Shown here: piece after piece, positions 18,614 to 29,447 of the stretch
Numbering within the stretch: the stretch's first letter is position 1
How the letters are laid out: every line of letters begins with the position of its first letter
NCBI RefSeq assembly: GCF_000613725.1
Contig: NZ_BAJN01000002.1
Span: 62,001 to 126,000, forward strand
Source of the DNA: Hoylesella pleuritidis JCM 14110
GTDB taxonomy: Bacteria; Bacteroidota; Bacteroidia; Bacteroidales; Bacteroidaceae
DNA: 64,000 nt
Reading direction: 5' to 3'
The notes under the pieces: model-generated
Databases searched by the model: none
Told to the model about the DNA's origin: nothing
The model's input: only the letters and a program-made list of their open reading frames with translations
Made by a program: the position numbers and the translations under genes

Positions 18614-20040
18614 TCACTCTTCCTCTTTAATCATCTTTTCGCCGAACTCTTTGAGCTTTCGGAAGGTTTTATTGAAGAAACTGTTACGACGCTGTTCGGC
18701 CTCTTTCTCTGCAAGGGCAGCCTCTTCGGCCTCTCGTTTTTTGCGTAATTCTTCTTCGGCTTTCAGCTTTTCGGCCTCGGTTTGAACCACTCCTCGTCCC
18801 GTCGTTTCATTGATAGGCCGTGGCGTTTTGTGCAGATCAGCTGTGGTAACAGTGGTCTTCGGAGTGGTCTCACCGAACAAATCGTTGGTGATTTCATCGC
18901 CTGCACAGTTCTCATCTCCCTTTACCAAGAGGCCCAGGAGGGTGTTCATCGTTGCGTCGTGAGCGGTTATATCCTCGCTGTTTGAGTTGATGGTAGGCGT
19001 CACAAACTTAGCTGTTCGCACCTTTTCAATATGTGTGAACTTGGCCAAAGCACGCTCAATGTCTTTCAAATTAGAGCCGCCTCCTGTGAGAATAATGCCG
19101 CCCAAGAGTTTGTCTACATACTCGTTGGGCACTTGATACCATACATTCTCGATGATTTCCTGCACTCGTCCTTCGACAATCTCAATAAATTTGCGGCTTT
19201 CCACCGTTCGTTCCGCATCGATGGGAAGCATCTGTGTATTGTCGATATCATCGTTATCGGTGAACGCACAAGCATATTTCAGCTTCATATTCTCGGCATC
19301 TTGCTCTTCCATTTGCAGTGAAGCAATGTCTTTTGTGATGTTATTACTGCCCAACGGGATAACGGCCAGATGGCGAAGAATGTTCTTTGCGTAGACAGAA
19401 ACGGTCGTTGTGTCGGCTCCTAAATCAACAAGCACACAACCACTGCGGCGTTCTGCTCGGTAAGAACACTGTCGGCGAGTGCCAACGGAGCCAAATACAT
19501 CTCGGCAATAGCGATTCCTGCATTGTCGAAACACTTGTTCAGATTGCGGTAAAAGGCCTTACGCCAAAGGATATTAAGGAAGTTTCCTTCGAGCCTTGAG
19601 CACTGAATGCCCACCGGGTCGAGTTGAAACTGGTTGTCAACTTTATACTCTTGCGTGGCAGCATCGAGTATTTCCTGATCCAAATAGGTCATTGTGCGGT
19701 TGGCATCCATCAACTCATTCACCATATTTTGCGTCACAAGCGTGTCTGCGGGCAGGTCTTTCACGATGACATTACGCACACTTCGGATCGACTGTCCACC
19801 CACTCCGACATACACTTTGGCAATTTTCGTTTTGAGATTGGTTTCTAATTTGTTCACAATCGAGGTCAAAGCCTGCACCGTTTTATCAATATTGTAGACC
19901 ACACCTTTGCGTATGCACGAAGCAGAATCTTCTTTGACGATAGACAAAACAGTGATACTGCCGTCGAGATTCTTCGTTCCGGCGATGCCTGTCAACTTTG
20001 AAGAGCCCAGCTCAATAGCTACTATAAAATCCTTTGTCAT
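18614..20040 (-). CDS. ftsA: Cell division actin-like protein FtsA (single-base frameshift)
   Basis: FtsA tethers FtsZ to the membrane. It starts MTKDFIVAIELGSSKLTGI, the phosphate-1 loop of the actin fold. After LADSVLTEQ the frame is lost, and it resumes as ERRSGCVLVDLGADTTTVSVY (phosphate-2). One missing G near 19453 (CAGAAC instead of CAGGAAC) explains this. Later motifs include IILTGGGSNLKDIE. The restored protein has 475 residues with a charged coiled-coil-rich tail ending in KTFRKLKEFGEKMIKEEE, a likely amphipathic membrane-targeting helix. It sits between ftsQ and ftsZ as usual. Confidence 0.95.
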
Positions 20041-20068
20041 ATACTTTTATCTTTTCATTCTTTATCAC

Positions 20069-20869
20069 TTATTCTGTGGGTTGCGATCTCCTGCGACATA
20101 TAATTTGATTGTCGAATTCGAGATTGATATACGAATAGAGGTTCCAACCTGCTTGGGAGAGCCCGTATTTATAGAATTTTTCGAGGCGAGTCATCTTCTT
20201 TCTCACGAAATCCGACACTAATTTGCCGCGTTCACTCTTATATTTGGTCTCGGGCAAAGCCCCTATATAAATAATATGTTCACCCACCCGAGGCACCAAT
20301 TCGATACCATAATCAGGCAGAACATTGATTTGTTCGATCTGATTTCGCCACAAATCGTCGGCCATCAGCGCGCTACTCAGATAAGAAATATAATTCTTTG
20401 CGAACCACTTCGATATGTGTCCGGTGGCGATAATGAGGTCAGACGTATAATGAGAGTTAGGCATCACGCAGTTGTTATCATCTATATAGTAGTCGTCTCC
20501 ATTGTCGGCTTTGATCCGAACGATGGGCATTCGTTGCGTGATATTGATGTTTACGTGTCCGTCTTCGGTCTTATAACACTCGGCGGTTTTCACAAACGGA
20601 CTCTCTTTCAGCGTTTCTTCGATGCCTCGTGCATTGACAAATCGCATTGGTTTAGCCAATGGATAGAGGCGGCTCCGCTCTAAACGGGCCTTGATTTCCT
20701 GTGCATTGATAAAGCCGTTAGTAGCTTCATCCTGAATGTTGATGCTCGTTTTGGTGCACACGCGAGCCGTTTCATCGGGCTTGTTAAAGGCCGTGAACGC
20801 TGCAACAAGATAGCCCCCGAGGGCCAAATCGAGCACAATGAGAGTTGTTTTCTGCCAGTTGACGTGCAT
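20069..20869 (-). CDS. ftsQ: Cell division protein FtsQ/DivIB
   Basis: The product has 266 residues. It has a short cytoplasmic N-terminus, one membrane segment (TLIVLDLALGGYLVAAFTAF, about 9-28) and a periplasmic part with a POTRA-like domain (FINAQEIKARLERSRLYPL... and ESPFVKTAECYKTEDGHVNI). FtsQ links the early and late divisome proteins. The start codon directly follows the murC stop, so the two are translated together, and ftsA follows after 28 nt. Sequence conservation in this family is low, so the call rests on topology and on its place between murC and ftsA. Confidence 0.9.
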   Translation of the reverse strand: MHVNWQKTTLIVLDLALGGYLVAAFTAFNKPDETARVCTKTSINIQDEATNGFINAQEIKARLERSRLYPLAKPMRFVNARGIEETLKESPFVKTAECYKTEDGHVNINITQRMPIVRIKADNGDDYYIDDNNCVMPNSHYTSDLIIATGHISKWFAKNYISYLSSALMADDLWRNQIEQINVLPDYGIELVPRVGEHIIYIGALPETKYKSERGKLVSDFVRKKMTRLEKFYKYGLSQAGWNLYSYINLEFDNQIICRRRSQPTE

Positions 20870-22246
20870 TTATTTCGTTTCCAATATCGCCTTTATTTGC
20901 GGAACGTAATCGTTTAAGTCGCCGGCGCCCAAGATGATGAGTACATCCGAGTCATGATTTCGTATCCAGTCGAGCACATCTTCTTTGTGAATCAGCTCTT
21001 TCTTCACGCCGGGCGCAAGCTGATCGTATATCAATCGGCTGGTCACTCCGTGTATCGGTTGCTCTCGAGCGGGGTAAATATCACAGAGAATCACCTCGTC
21101 TAACATGCTCAAAGCACGTGCGAAATCGGCGTAGAAGTCGCGAGTGCGGGTGTAAAGATGCGGTTGAAAGATGGCCGTTATCTTGCGATCGCGATACAAT
21201 TCACGAATACTCTTGGCGCTTTGCAGTATCTCTTGCGGGTGATGTGCATAATCGGAGAGCAGCACGTGACGGTTGCTGCGAATCTGAAAGTCGAATCGTC
21301 GCTCTACACCAAGGTACGTTTTCATTCCTGCACGCAGCTCATCGGCGGTGCAACCGTTAAGTTGTGCCATCGCCATTGCAGCCACTCCGTTCTCGATATT
21401 GATAGGAACGGGCTGACCGAGAACCACTCCCGGCACATTCTCTAACGGTGAAACGAAGTCGAAAGAGATTTCGCCGTCGGCTATCTTGATGTTTTCGGCG
21501 TAGAAATCGCCTGCATCCCGACTGTACGTAAACGTGCGAACATCGGCCCCGACATTAGCTTTCATCTCCAAATCGGTATGGATTATCAATGCACCTCCGG
21601 GCTGAATGAGCGTCGTGTAATGGCGGAAACTCTCCAAATAGGCCTCTTTCGTGCCGTAAATATCCAAGTGATCGGGATCCGTTGCGGTGATAACCGTCAT
21701 CCAAGGACGCAGCCAATGGAATGAGCGATCGTACTCGTCAGCCTCTATTACCACGTAATCGCTGTGGCTACTCAGTATATAATTCGTACCGTAATTCTTT
21801 GAAATACCGCCCAAAAAGGCGTTACAATCGATGTGACTCTCGTGCATGATGTGTGCGCACATTGTCGAAGTAGACGTCTTTCCGTGTGTTCCGGCCACGC
21901 AAAGTCCCTTGTGTGAGCGTGTGAGTGTGCCCAAAATCTGTGCCCGTTTTTGTATTTCGAAGCCTCGCCGGCGGAAAAATGCCAGCTCTTTGTGTGTTTC
22001 CGGCACGGCAGGCGTATAGATAACAAGGCACGACTGAACGTCTTTACAGGCTTCAGGAATGGCTTCCACGTCCTCATCATAATGAATCGGTATTCCTTCT
22101 TGTATTAATTCGCGAGTCAACGGAGTGGGAGTCTTGTCATAACCGGCTACCACCCGCCCCATATGCAGGAAGTAACGGGCCAGCGCACTCATCCCGATTC
22201 CGCCGGCACCGATGAAATATACGGCTTTGATATGTTGTAAATCCAT
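20870..22246 (-). CDS. murC: UDP-N-acetylmuramate-L-alanine ligase
   Basis: The product has 458 residues. MurC adds L-alanine to UDP-MurNAc in the cytoplasm, using ATP. The Rossmann-like N-terminal motif FIGAGGIGMSALARYF, the ATP loop GTHGKTSTSTM (about residue 118), EADEYDRSFH and the C-terminal DYAHHPQEI are all as expected. It follows murG after 157 nt; that gap holds two facing octamer tracts (22247-22279 and 22392-22420). It abuts ftsQ without any spacing. Confidence 0.97.
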   Translation of the reverse strand: MDLQHIKAVYFIGAGGIGMSALARYFLHMGRVVAGYDKTPTPLTRELIQEGIPIHYDEDVEAIPEACKDVQSCLVIYTPAVPETHKELAFFRRRGFEIQKRAQILGTLTRSHKGLCVAGTHGKTSTSTMCAHIMHESHIDCNAFLGGISKNYGTNYILSSHSDYVVIEADEYDRSFHWLRPWMTVITATDPDHLDIYGTKEAYLESFRHYTTLIQPGGALIIHTDLEMKANVGADVRTFTYSRDAGDFYAENIKIADGEISFDFVSPLENVPGVVLGQPVPINIENGVAAMAMAQLNGCTADELRAGMKTYLGVERRFDFQIRSNRHVLLSDYAHHPQEILQSAKSIRELYRDRKITAIFQPHLYTRTRDFYADFARALSMLDEVILCDIYPAREQPIHGVTSRLIYDQLAPGVKKELIHKEDVLDWIRNHDSDVLIILGAGDLNDYVPQIKAILETK

Positions 22247-22420
22247 TTGAGTTTTTAAGTCTATAAGTTTTTGAGTTATTTCGTTTTGTTTTGAGTTCCT
22301 AAGCCGATGAATTCCTATGTTGATGCCGATTCGGTTCGTAAATCGGCCTGTCTGCTAATCTGATATAGACCGGATGAACCGAAAAATTCATCGACTCGCA
22401 GACTCATAAACTTAAAACTT
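22247..22420. repeat. Facing octamer tracts in the murG-murC gap
   Basis: The tract next to murC (22247-22279) reads, in the murC sense, as AACTCA/AACTTA repeats ending at the ATG. The tract next to murG (22392-22420) has the opposite orientation and overlaps the last codons of murG. Together they could pair into a long imperfect stem. Confidence 0.5.
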
Positions 22421-23510
22421 CGTCTGCAATCATCGCTGCCGAATCTTTCATTCCTAACGTCTTGATGTGCTCACTCAGTACATTGAGCCGCGCATTATCG
22501 GTCACGGTCTCGACGGCCAACGGCAAGAGACGTTGCGGCGCATCGGCATCCGACACGTAAAGAGCGGCTTCTCGATTGACCAAAGCCATTGCATTCTTGG
22601 TCTGATGGTCCTCGGCCACATTCGGACTCGGCACCAATATTACAGGTTTTCCAAGCAAACAGAACTCCGAAATGCTGCCGGCGCCGGCCCGACTGATCAC
22701 CAAATCGGCTGCACGATAGGCTGCACCCATATCCGAAATAAAGTCGGTTACGCACAACATCGGCATCGGCGCGTGCCTTTTCAGCCGTTCGGCAATGTCT
22801 GCCTGATAATATTTCCCTGTCTGCCAAATGATTTGTATGCCACTCTTTGCAATCAAATCCAACTGGGTCAGTACGCTTTCGTTGAGTGTACGGGCACCGA
22901 GACTGCCGCCGACGAGCAGTATAACCCGCCGCGAAGGATCGAGACCAAAACTGCGAACAGCCTCCTCCCGCGTGGCGGTTGTCTCTAAAAGAGACTGCCG
23001 AACAGGATTACCCGTCATCACAATCTTGTCTTTTGGGAAGAAGCGTTGCATTCCTTCATAAGCCACACAGATCTTAGCCGCTTTCTTGGCAAGCAGTTTA
23101 TTCGTAACGCCTGCATAGGAATTCTGCTCCTGAATGAGGCAGGGGATGCCCAGTGCAGCGCACTTATTAAGCGTGGGACCACTGGCATAGCCGCCCACTC
23201 CGACTGCAACCGTGGGCCGAAAAGCCTTGATTATCTTCGTCGCTAACCGCTGACTTTTCCATATTTTGTAAAGAACAACGACGTTGCGAAACAGATTCCG
23301 TCGGTCGAATCCACATATCGGGAGTCCTTTTATCTCGTATCCCGCAGCCGGAACACGCTGCATTTCCATCCTCCCTAACGCCCCCACGAAGAGGATTTTG
23401 GCATCAGGGCACTTAATCTTGATAGCATTTGCAATAGAGATAGCAGGAAAGATGTGTCCTCCTGTGCCGCCACCGCTGATGATAACTCTCACTTCTTTGT
23501 CCATCACCAC
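22404..23510 (-). CDS. murG: UDP-GlcNAc: lipid I N-acetylglucosaminyltransferase
   Basis: The product has 368 residues. MurG makes lipid II from lipid I at the inner face of the cytoplasmic membrane. Motifs: GGGTGGHIFPA (residues 14-24), GVGGYASGP, LIQEQNSYAGVTNKLL, LLVGGSLGARTLNE and SRAGAGSISEFCLLGKP for the donor site. The last codons (VLSL-stop) lie in an octamer repeat tract. The gene is separated from ftsW by 452 bp that contain array element 4, so murG probably begins a second transcription unit within the dcw cluster. No consensus promoter stands out upstream. Confidence 0.97.
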   Translation of the reverse strand: MVMDKEVRVIISGGGTGGHIFPAISIANAIKIKCPDAKILFVGALGRMEMQRVPAAGYEIKGLPICGFDRRNLFRNVVVLYKIWKSQRLATKIIKAFRPTVAVGVGGYASGPTLNKCAALGIPCLIQEQNSYAGVTNKLLAKKAAKICVAYEGMQRFFPKDKIVMTGNPVRQSLLETTATREEAVRSFGLDPSRRVILLVGGSLGARTLNESVLTQLDLIAKSGIQIIWQTGKYYQADIAERLKRHAPMPMLCVTDFISDMGAAYRAADLVISRAGAGSISEFCLLGKPVILVPSPNVAEDHQTKNAMALVNREAALYVSDADAPQRLLPLAVETVTDNARLNVLSEHIKTLGMKDSAAMIADEVLSL

Positions 23511-23749
23511 AAATAATTTGTTTATTGACAGTGCCTTGCAAAGGTAATCAAAATATTTAGTTTTTATACGATTTTACCTGAAAATTATTTGCCGATCGAT
23601 ACAATCTATACCACGACCACATAGCAAGCGTTTTCGAATTAATCGTTTTTCATAATACAAATTAGATGATAGTTCAAGACAAACACAACTCTTTGTAAAG
23701 GCCAAATCGGAATATCTGCTACTCGGATGATGCGGCAATATTTATGCGT

Positions 23750-23934
23750 ATGTATTTTTCTGGGAATCAATGTGTTATAATTCATCTTGCAATTAACGGT
23801 TAATTGTATGGTGATTAACCATTAATTGTGCGCCGTTTAATGGTCTTTTGCCGGGTATTTAACGGTCAGTTGCATGCCGTTTAACCGTTTATTGCAGCTC
23901 TATTCGTATATGATTGGAAAACAGGGAGTTATAA
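23750..23934. repeat. Palindrome-bounded 22-bp array, element 4 (five units)
   Basis: Palindrome 23750-23780, 11 bp, five units at 23792-23901, 2 bp, and a degenerate right palindrome 23904-23934. Total length is again 185 bp. It sits in the only large gap inside the dcw cluster (23511-23962), between murG and ftsW. I see nothing else in that gap apart from AT-rich sequence. Confidence 0.88.
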
Positions 23935-23962
23935 GATATTTTGTCAGGGAATGATTTACTCA

Positions 23963-25221
23963 TCAACCGAACTGCCTATCCGCCGGCTCGCTTGTCTTCT
24001 TTGCGGATCGGCTGATGCTGAGAATGGCTCCGATGTAGATACAATTAATGATGGTAGAAGTACCGCCTTTGCTTACCAATGGTAACGGTTGACCGGTAAC
24101 GGGAGCCAGACCCACGGCCACGCACATATTGAAAATGGCTTGCGTTACGAGCATAATGCAAGGCCCATGGCCAAGAATGCGGGGAAGGTATTCTCACAAC
24201 GGTGGGCGATTCGACCTGTCCTGAATAAGAGAATAATGTAGAGTATGGCCACGAAAAACGCTCCTTCGATGCCCATTTCCTCAATGATAATGGCGTAAAT
24301 AAAGTCGGAAAAGGCCTGCGAAAGGAAGTCTCGCTCGTCTGAATTACCCGGACCTTTGCCCACAACGTTGCTTGATGCGATGGCAATATTGGCGTGAGCT
24401 ATCTGCGCATCTTTGTCTAAATCGACATCTTCGGGGGCAATCTGTTTCTTGTCTGCAAATTTATTGATGCGCGATTTCCACGTGTCAAAGCGATGAAAGA
24501 CTTTCTTGATACCGGTGGTTTGTTGCTTGACGGTATCTGTCTGTTCGGTCATTGTCTTGCCGGCGACGACTTCTCCGTGGTCTTCTCCCACCAACATTAC
24601 AAGCGCAAAAAGGCACACAACAAGCAGGGTAGCGATGCCCAAGAGTCGGCCTAACTGTCGGAAAGACACGCGTCCGATAATCATCATCATAAAGATGATG
24701 GCACAAAGCAACACTGCTGTTGACAGATTCTCAAGCATAATGAGGGGAATAATGAAGAGACAAGTAATGAGCACGTATCTGAATGCATTCTTATCGGCTC
24801 CGTTTTCGGTCTGCATAGCGCTCAGTATCTGTGCCGTGGCAAGCACCATCGTGCCTTTTGCAATCTCGGAAGGCTGAAACTGTATGCCGATCAGGCTGAT
24901 CCAGCGTTGTGCTCCATTGGTAGACTGGCCGGCAAAGTAGACCCATATCAGCGTCAGAAATGACAGAATGAGTAGGAACGGGGTAACGATTTTAAAGTAT
25001 TTGCATTTGATATTGAGTGTTACTACCATAAAGAAGATACCCAGGAAGAGGATTCCCACGTGCTTGAGAACAGGTGCCAGGTAGCTGCCTCCTTTGTAAG
25101 TGAGTTGTGACGAGGCCGAATAGACCTCGACGACACTGATGATGCAGAGGAAGAAAAACACCATCCAGATTACCTTGTCGCCCTTGAAGATATTGCTAAG
25201 CGTTTGATTGTTCATTGCCAT
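23963..25221 (-). CDS. ftsW: Lipid II polymerase FtsW, SEDS family (single-base frameshift)
   Basis: FtsW is the septal peptidoglycan glycosyltransferase working with FtsI. ATG 25221 (or 25215) fits best, because the longer frame overlaps murD with unrelated residues. There are about ten membrane segments, for example VIWMVFFFLCIISVVEVYS, with SEDS motifs GAQRWISLIGIQFQPSEIAK and a late YAIIIEEMGIEGAF. The frame breaks after AFLAMGLAL and resumes as MLVTQAIFNMCVAVG, then GQPLPLVSKGGTS, the conserved final segment. One missing A near 24150 (TTATG instead of TTAATG) explains it; restored length is 419. It follows murD after 23 nt. Confidence 0.95.
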
Positions 25222-25244
25222 TGGTGATGGATTGCAAAGCCTGT

Positions 25245-26576
25245 TTATAGAGATCTGACTAAGGTTTTGAATTGTTGGCCGCGGTCTTCCATATTTTTGA
25301 AGAGGTCGAAGCTGGCACAACAAGGACTCAGTAGCACCGTATCGCCGGGCCGGGCCATCTCGTAGCAGGCCCGTACACAGTCTTTCATACTGTGGGTATC
25401 GCGTATGGGGATGCCTATTCCATCGAAGAAGCGGTGCAGCTTGGTGTTATCGGCACCGAGATAAACCAATCCGGCGCATTTCTCCTGCACCAAAGGCTTG
25501 ATCTCATTATAGTCATTGCCCTTGTCTTTACCGCCCAAAATCAGGATGACGGGCGTTTTCATACTTTCCAAAGCATACCAACAGGCATCGACATTAGTAG
25601 CTTTCGAGTCGTTGATATACTGTACACCGCCCACCTTGCAGACTTTTTCTAAGCGGTGTTCGACGCCCGGAAAGTCGCCGAGACTTTTGCGAATGGCTTC
25701 TTTTTTGATACCGGCGATGTCTGAGGCGATGCCTGCCGCAAGCGAGTTATAGATATTATGCTTGCCCGTCAGACTCAATTCTTCTTGCTCCATATTGAAA
25801 GGCGTAGGCTCCTCGATGGTGTATTGGCCCTCTTCTATGTATCCGATGCTGCCCGATTCTTTGAGTTCGGAGAACGGATATTGTACGGCGCGGATGTCAT
25901 ATTTGGCCAATTCGCGCTTGATCACAGGATCGTCGTTCCAGTAAATGAATGAGTCGGCCGGCGTTTGATTCTGAATGATGCGCATTTTAGCATCTACATA
26001 GTTTTGCATACAGTTGTCATAGCGATCCAAATGGTCGGGAGTGATGTTGAGCAGAATGGCTATGTCGGCCCGGAAGTCGTACATATTGTCCAACTGAAAG
26101 CTGCTGAGCTCGATGATATAATATTCGTGCGGGTCTTCAGCTATTTGTAAAGCCAGGCTCCGTCCGATGTTTCCGGCGAGTCCGACATCATATCCTGCGG
26201 CCTTGAATATGTGATAGATGAGCGATGTGGTGGTAGTTTTTCCATTGCTTCCGGTGATGCAAATCATCTTAGAATGCGTGTAACGGCCGGCAAATTCTAT
26301 CTCGCTGATGATATGAGTACTCTGCTCTGAGAGTCTCTTTACTATCGGAGCTTCTTTCGGAATGCCCGGACTCTTGATCACTTCGTCGGCATTCAGAATC
26401 TTCTCCGCAGTGTGCTGGCCTTCCTCCCAAGCGATTCCGTGGCTGTCCATCAGCTGCTTATACTTGTCTTTTATGGCCGACATATCCGACACGAATACGT
26501 CGAAACCCTGCTTTTTAGCCAATACTGCTGCACCGGCTCCACTCTCACCGGCTCCTAAAACTACGATTCTTTTCAT
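25245..26576 (-). CDS. murD: UDP-N-acetylmuramoyl-L-alanine-D-glutamate ligase
   Basis: The product has 443 residues. MurD adds D-glutamate to UDP-MurNAc-L-Ala. Motifs: VLGAGESGAGAAVLAKKQG (nucleotide-sugar site), TGSNGKTTTTSLIYHI (ATP loop, about residue 107), ELSSFQLD, NITPDHLDRY, NDSKATNVDA, ILGGKDKGNDY and LLSPCCASFDLF. All are diagnostic of MurD. It lies 7 nt after mraY and just before ftsW. Confidence 0.98.
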   Translation of the reverse strand: MKRIVVLGAGESGAGAAVLAKKQGFDVFVSDMSAIKDKYKQLMDSHGIAWEEGQHTAEKILNADEVIKSPGIPKEAPIVKRLSEQSTHIISEIEFAGRYTHSKMICITGSNGKTTTTSLIYHIFKAAGYDVGLAGNIGRSLALQIAEDPHEYYIIELSSFQLDNMYDFRADIAILLNITPDHLDRYDNCMQNYVDAKMRIIQNQTPADSFIYWNDDPVIKRELAKYDIRAVQYPFSELKESGSIGYIEEGQYTIEEPTPFNMEQEELSLTGKHNIYNSLAAGIASDIAGIKKEAIRKSLGDFPGVEHRLEKVCKVGGVQYINDSKATNVDACWYALESMKTPVILILGGKDKGNDYNEIKPLVQEKCAGLVYLGADNTKLHRFFDGIGIPIRDTHSMKDCVRACYEMARPGDTVLLSPCCASFDLFKNMEDRGQQFKTLVRSL

Positions 26577-26583
26577 CTCTTCT

Positions 26584-27852
26584 TTATCTGATCTTCAACG
26601 TAATGATGGTGAGTGCTACGAGGATTATCGTAATAATCCAGAAGCGAATGGTGATTTTCGACTCGTGAACAACTGTTCGCGGCTTAGTGACGAGGTATTT
26701 GCAGTCAGGGTCTAACTGCTCGTCTTGTGTGCGGAAGTTGTCGTGTATAGGCGTACGTTTGAATATTCGCTGCTTCACTCCGTGTCGTTTACCCAGCTTG
26801 AAGTACCAAACCTGTACGATAACGCTAAGACTTTCGACAAAGAATATGCCGCAAAGGATGGGTAAAAGCAGCTCTTTGTGAATGATGATAGCGCCTACCG
26901 CGATGATGCCTCCTATCGCCAGTGAGCCTGTGTCGCCCATAAACACCTGCGCGGGATAAGCATTGTACCAGAGAAAACCGATGAGTGCGCCGATAAAAGC
27001 ACAGAAAAATACCACTAACTCTTGCGAACCGGGGATGTACATAATGTTCAGATAGGCTGCGAATTGTATGTGCGAGCTGACGTAAGCCAATATTCCCAAG
27101 GCCACACCGATGATGGCCGAGTTGCCTGCACACATCCCATCCATTCCGTCGTTGAGGTTAGCGCCGTTGCTGACAGCCGTTACTACGAAGATGGTCATTA
27201 TCACAAAGAGAATCCATCCGGCTGCAACACGACGGTCGCCGAATACACTTGTCACGCGCGAATAGTCTAAATTGTGTCCTTTTAAGAATGGAATCGTAGT
27301 CTTTAACGACTTTCGTGGCTGGGTGCGATGCTTGACAACGGTCTCCTGTCCTTGCTTTTCGATGGCTAAGTTTTCGTTAATCTTTACGTCGGGAGCGGCC
27401 CACAGCGTTACGCCTACAATGAAACCGATGCCGATTTGACCGATAATCTTATACTTACCTTTTAGTCCTTGCTTGTTACGTCGGAATATTTTGATGAAGT
27501 CGTCCATACCTCCGAGGAAGCCAAGCCATATTGTCGTGACAATCATCAACAGCAAATAAATATTGCGCAAACGCCCCAACAGCAGCACGGGAATAAGAAT
27601 TGCCACGATGATAATGATGCCGCCCATTGACGGGACACCGATTTTTTTCACCCCGAAAGGGTCTATATTGATATCGCGTTGTGTCTCGGTGATTTGCTTT
27701 TGCTTTAAAAACGCGATGAATTTTTCACCGAACCACGCCGAGATAACGAGTGAAAGGATCAGCGCCAACAATGCTCTGAACGATATATAGCCCCAAAGGT
27801 GAGACCCGGAGATGCCGTATTGTTCAAGAATTCTGAATAGATAGTACAGCAT
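26584..27852 (-). CDS. mraY: Phospho-N-acetylmuramoyl-pentapeptide transferase
   Basis: The product has 422 residues, long for MraY because of the insertion common in Bacteroidota (about 180-215, with KHRTQPRKSLKTT). MraY joins the UDP-MurNAc-pentapeptide to undecaprenyl phosphate to give lipid I. It has about ten membrane segments. Motifs are GVPSMGGIIIIVA, GGMDDFIKIFRRN, NLNDGMDGM (about residue 231) and MGDTGSLAIGG. Between it and murE lie 117 bp without a recognisable element. Confidence 0.97.
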   Translation of the reverse strand: MLYYLFRILEQYGISGSHLWGYISFRALLALILSLVISAWFGEKFIAFLKQKQITETQRDINIDPFGVKKIGVPSMGGIIIIVAILIPVLLLGRLRNIYLLLMIVTTIWLGFLGGMDDFIKIFRRNKQGLKGKYKIIGQIGIGFIVGVTLWAAPDVKINENLAIEKQGQETVVKHRTQPRKSLKTTIPFLKGHNLDYSRVTSVFGDRRVAAGWILFVIMTIFVVTAVSNGANLNDGMDGMCAGNSAIIGVALGILAYVSSHIQFAAYLNIMYIPGSQELVVFFCAFIGALIGFLWYNAYPAQVFMGDTGSLAIGGIIAVGAIIIHKELLLPILCGIFFVESLSVIVQVWYFKLGKRHGVKQRIFKRTPIHDNFRTQDEQLDPDCKYLVTKPRTVVHESKITIRFWIITIILVALTIITLKIR

Positions 27853-27969
27853 AATACACCTGTTTAATTCATAAATTTATAATACATAATTGGCTTAACG
27901 CCAAACTTTGTTTCATAATCCGGACTTGTTGTGTGCCGAGGAAACAGTGGGCGACTCAACTACTAACTA

Positions 27970-29424
27970 TTACTGATTAACTGCCAATTGCTCTACCACT
28001 TCCCGATCATCGAAGTGATGCTTCACGCCTTGTATTTCCTGATAGTCTTCGTGACCCTTACCGGCAATGAGAACAACATCGCCTTTGTGGGCCAACATAC
28101 ACGCAGTGCGGATCGCTTCACGCCTATCTACGATGCTGAGAACCTTCTCCCGCTGTCGCGAATTGAGGCCTTCGAGCATATCATTGATAATATCTTGCGG
28201 ATTCTCAAAGCGCGGATTGTCGCTCGTAATAATCACTTTGTCACTTTGGCGTACAGCCTCTTGTGCCATCAACGGGCGTTTACCTTTATCTCGATTGCCT
28301 CCGGCACCGCATACGGTGATTACTTTTCCCTTACCGTCTAACACCTCGTGAATGGCATTGAGCACGTTGGCTAAGGCGTCGGGCGTATGCGCATAGTCGA
28401 CGATTGCAGTGTAACCGGCCGCGCAATGTATCGGTTCGAGACGCCCCCGCACGCTATGCAGGGTGCTGAGAACCACAAGTACATCCTCGGGACGCTTTCC
28501 CAGCATCACGGCAGCACCGTAAACGGCCAGCAAATTGCTAACATTGAACTTGCCGATGAATTGAACCCCCACCTCACGACCGTCTATTTCGAGGTACATT
28601 CCTTCAAAGTGGCACTCCAATAGCTTACCTTTGAAGTCGGCGGCAACGCGTGTGGAGTAGGTCTTTACAGTCGCTTTGGTGTTCTGAACCATAATCATAC
28701 CATTCCTGTCATCAGCATTCGTGATGGCAAAAGCAGTCTTTGGTAGCCCATCGAAGAACGATTTCTTGGCGTTTCGATAGTTTTCGAAGGTCTTGTGATA
28801 GTCTAAATGGTCGCGAGTAAGGTTTGTAAAGATGCCGCCGACAAATGAAAGGCCGCTGATCCGCCGTTGAGCAATAGCGTGCGAAGAGCATTCCATAAAG
28901 GCATACTCACATCCTGCCTCGACCATTCGATGCAACAGCTGGTTTAATTCGATAGGATCGGGGGTGGTATGATCGGCTGCAATGGCTTCGTCTTCTATAT
29001 AATTACACACCGTAGAGAGTAGACCGCACTTGTATCCCATTGCTCTGAACATATTATATAATAAGGTAGCGACCGTCGTTTTGCCGTTGGTGCCGGTCAC
29101 ACCAACTAACTTCAGCTTCCGCGAAGGGTCTCCGTAAAAGAGCGTAGCGACCTTACCCGCAGCGTCTTCCGTAGACGTTACCTGCACAAAAGTTACCCCT
29201 GCGGTCACCGACTCAGGCATATCTTCGCACAGAACGGCCGCTGCTCCCTGCTCGATTGCCTTCGAGATGAATTGGTGCCCATCTACTTGCGTGCCTTTCA
29301 TAGCCACAAACAGCTGGCCCGCTGCTATCAGACGTGAGTCGATATTCACACCTGTTATCTCCGTATCGGTATCTCCCGTGATGCCGATTGGCTTGATATT
29401 CTTGAGCAACTCATTTAGTTTCAT
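27970..29424 (-). CDS. murE: UDP-MurNAc-tripeptide synthetase
   Basis: The product has 484 residues. MurE adds the third residue of the stem peptide. The ATP loop [16 protein letters not shown] is at about residue 112. The substrate-selecting motif [10 protein letters not shown] (about 402) has DNPR, which marks meso-diaminopimelate-adding enzymes rather than lysine-adding ones, matching a Gram-negative wall. Other motifs are [13 protein letters not shown] and DYAHTPDAL. It starts 23 nt after ftsI. Confidence 0.97.
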   Translation of the reverse strand: MKLNELLKNIKPIGITGDTDTEITGVNIDSRLIAAGQLFVAMKGTQVDGHQFISKAIEQGAAAVLCEDMPESVTAGVTFVQVTSTEDAAGKVATLFYGDPSRKLKLVGVTGTNGKTTVATLLYNMFRAMGYKCGLLSTVCNYIEDEAIAADHTTPDPIELNQLLHRMVEAGCEYAFMECSSHAIAQRRISGLSFVGGIFTNLTRDHLDYHKTFENYRNAKKSFFDGLPKTAFAITNADDRNGMIMVQNTKATVKTYSTRVAADFKGKLLECHFEGMYLEIDGREVGVQFIGKFNVSNLLAVYGAAVMLGKRPEDVLVVLSTLHSVRGRLEPIHCAAGYTAIVDYAHTPDALANVLNAIHEVLDGKGKVITVCGAGGNRDKGKRPLMAQEAVRQSDKVIITSDNPRFENPQDIINDMLEGLNSRQREKVLSIVDRREAIRTACMLAHKGDVVLIAGKGHEDYQEIQGVKHHFDDREVVEQLAVNQ

Positions 29425-29447
29425 ATCTCGTTTAGTTTTGATTTATC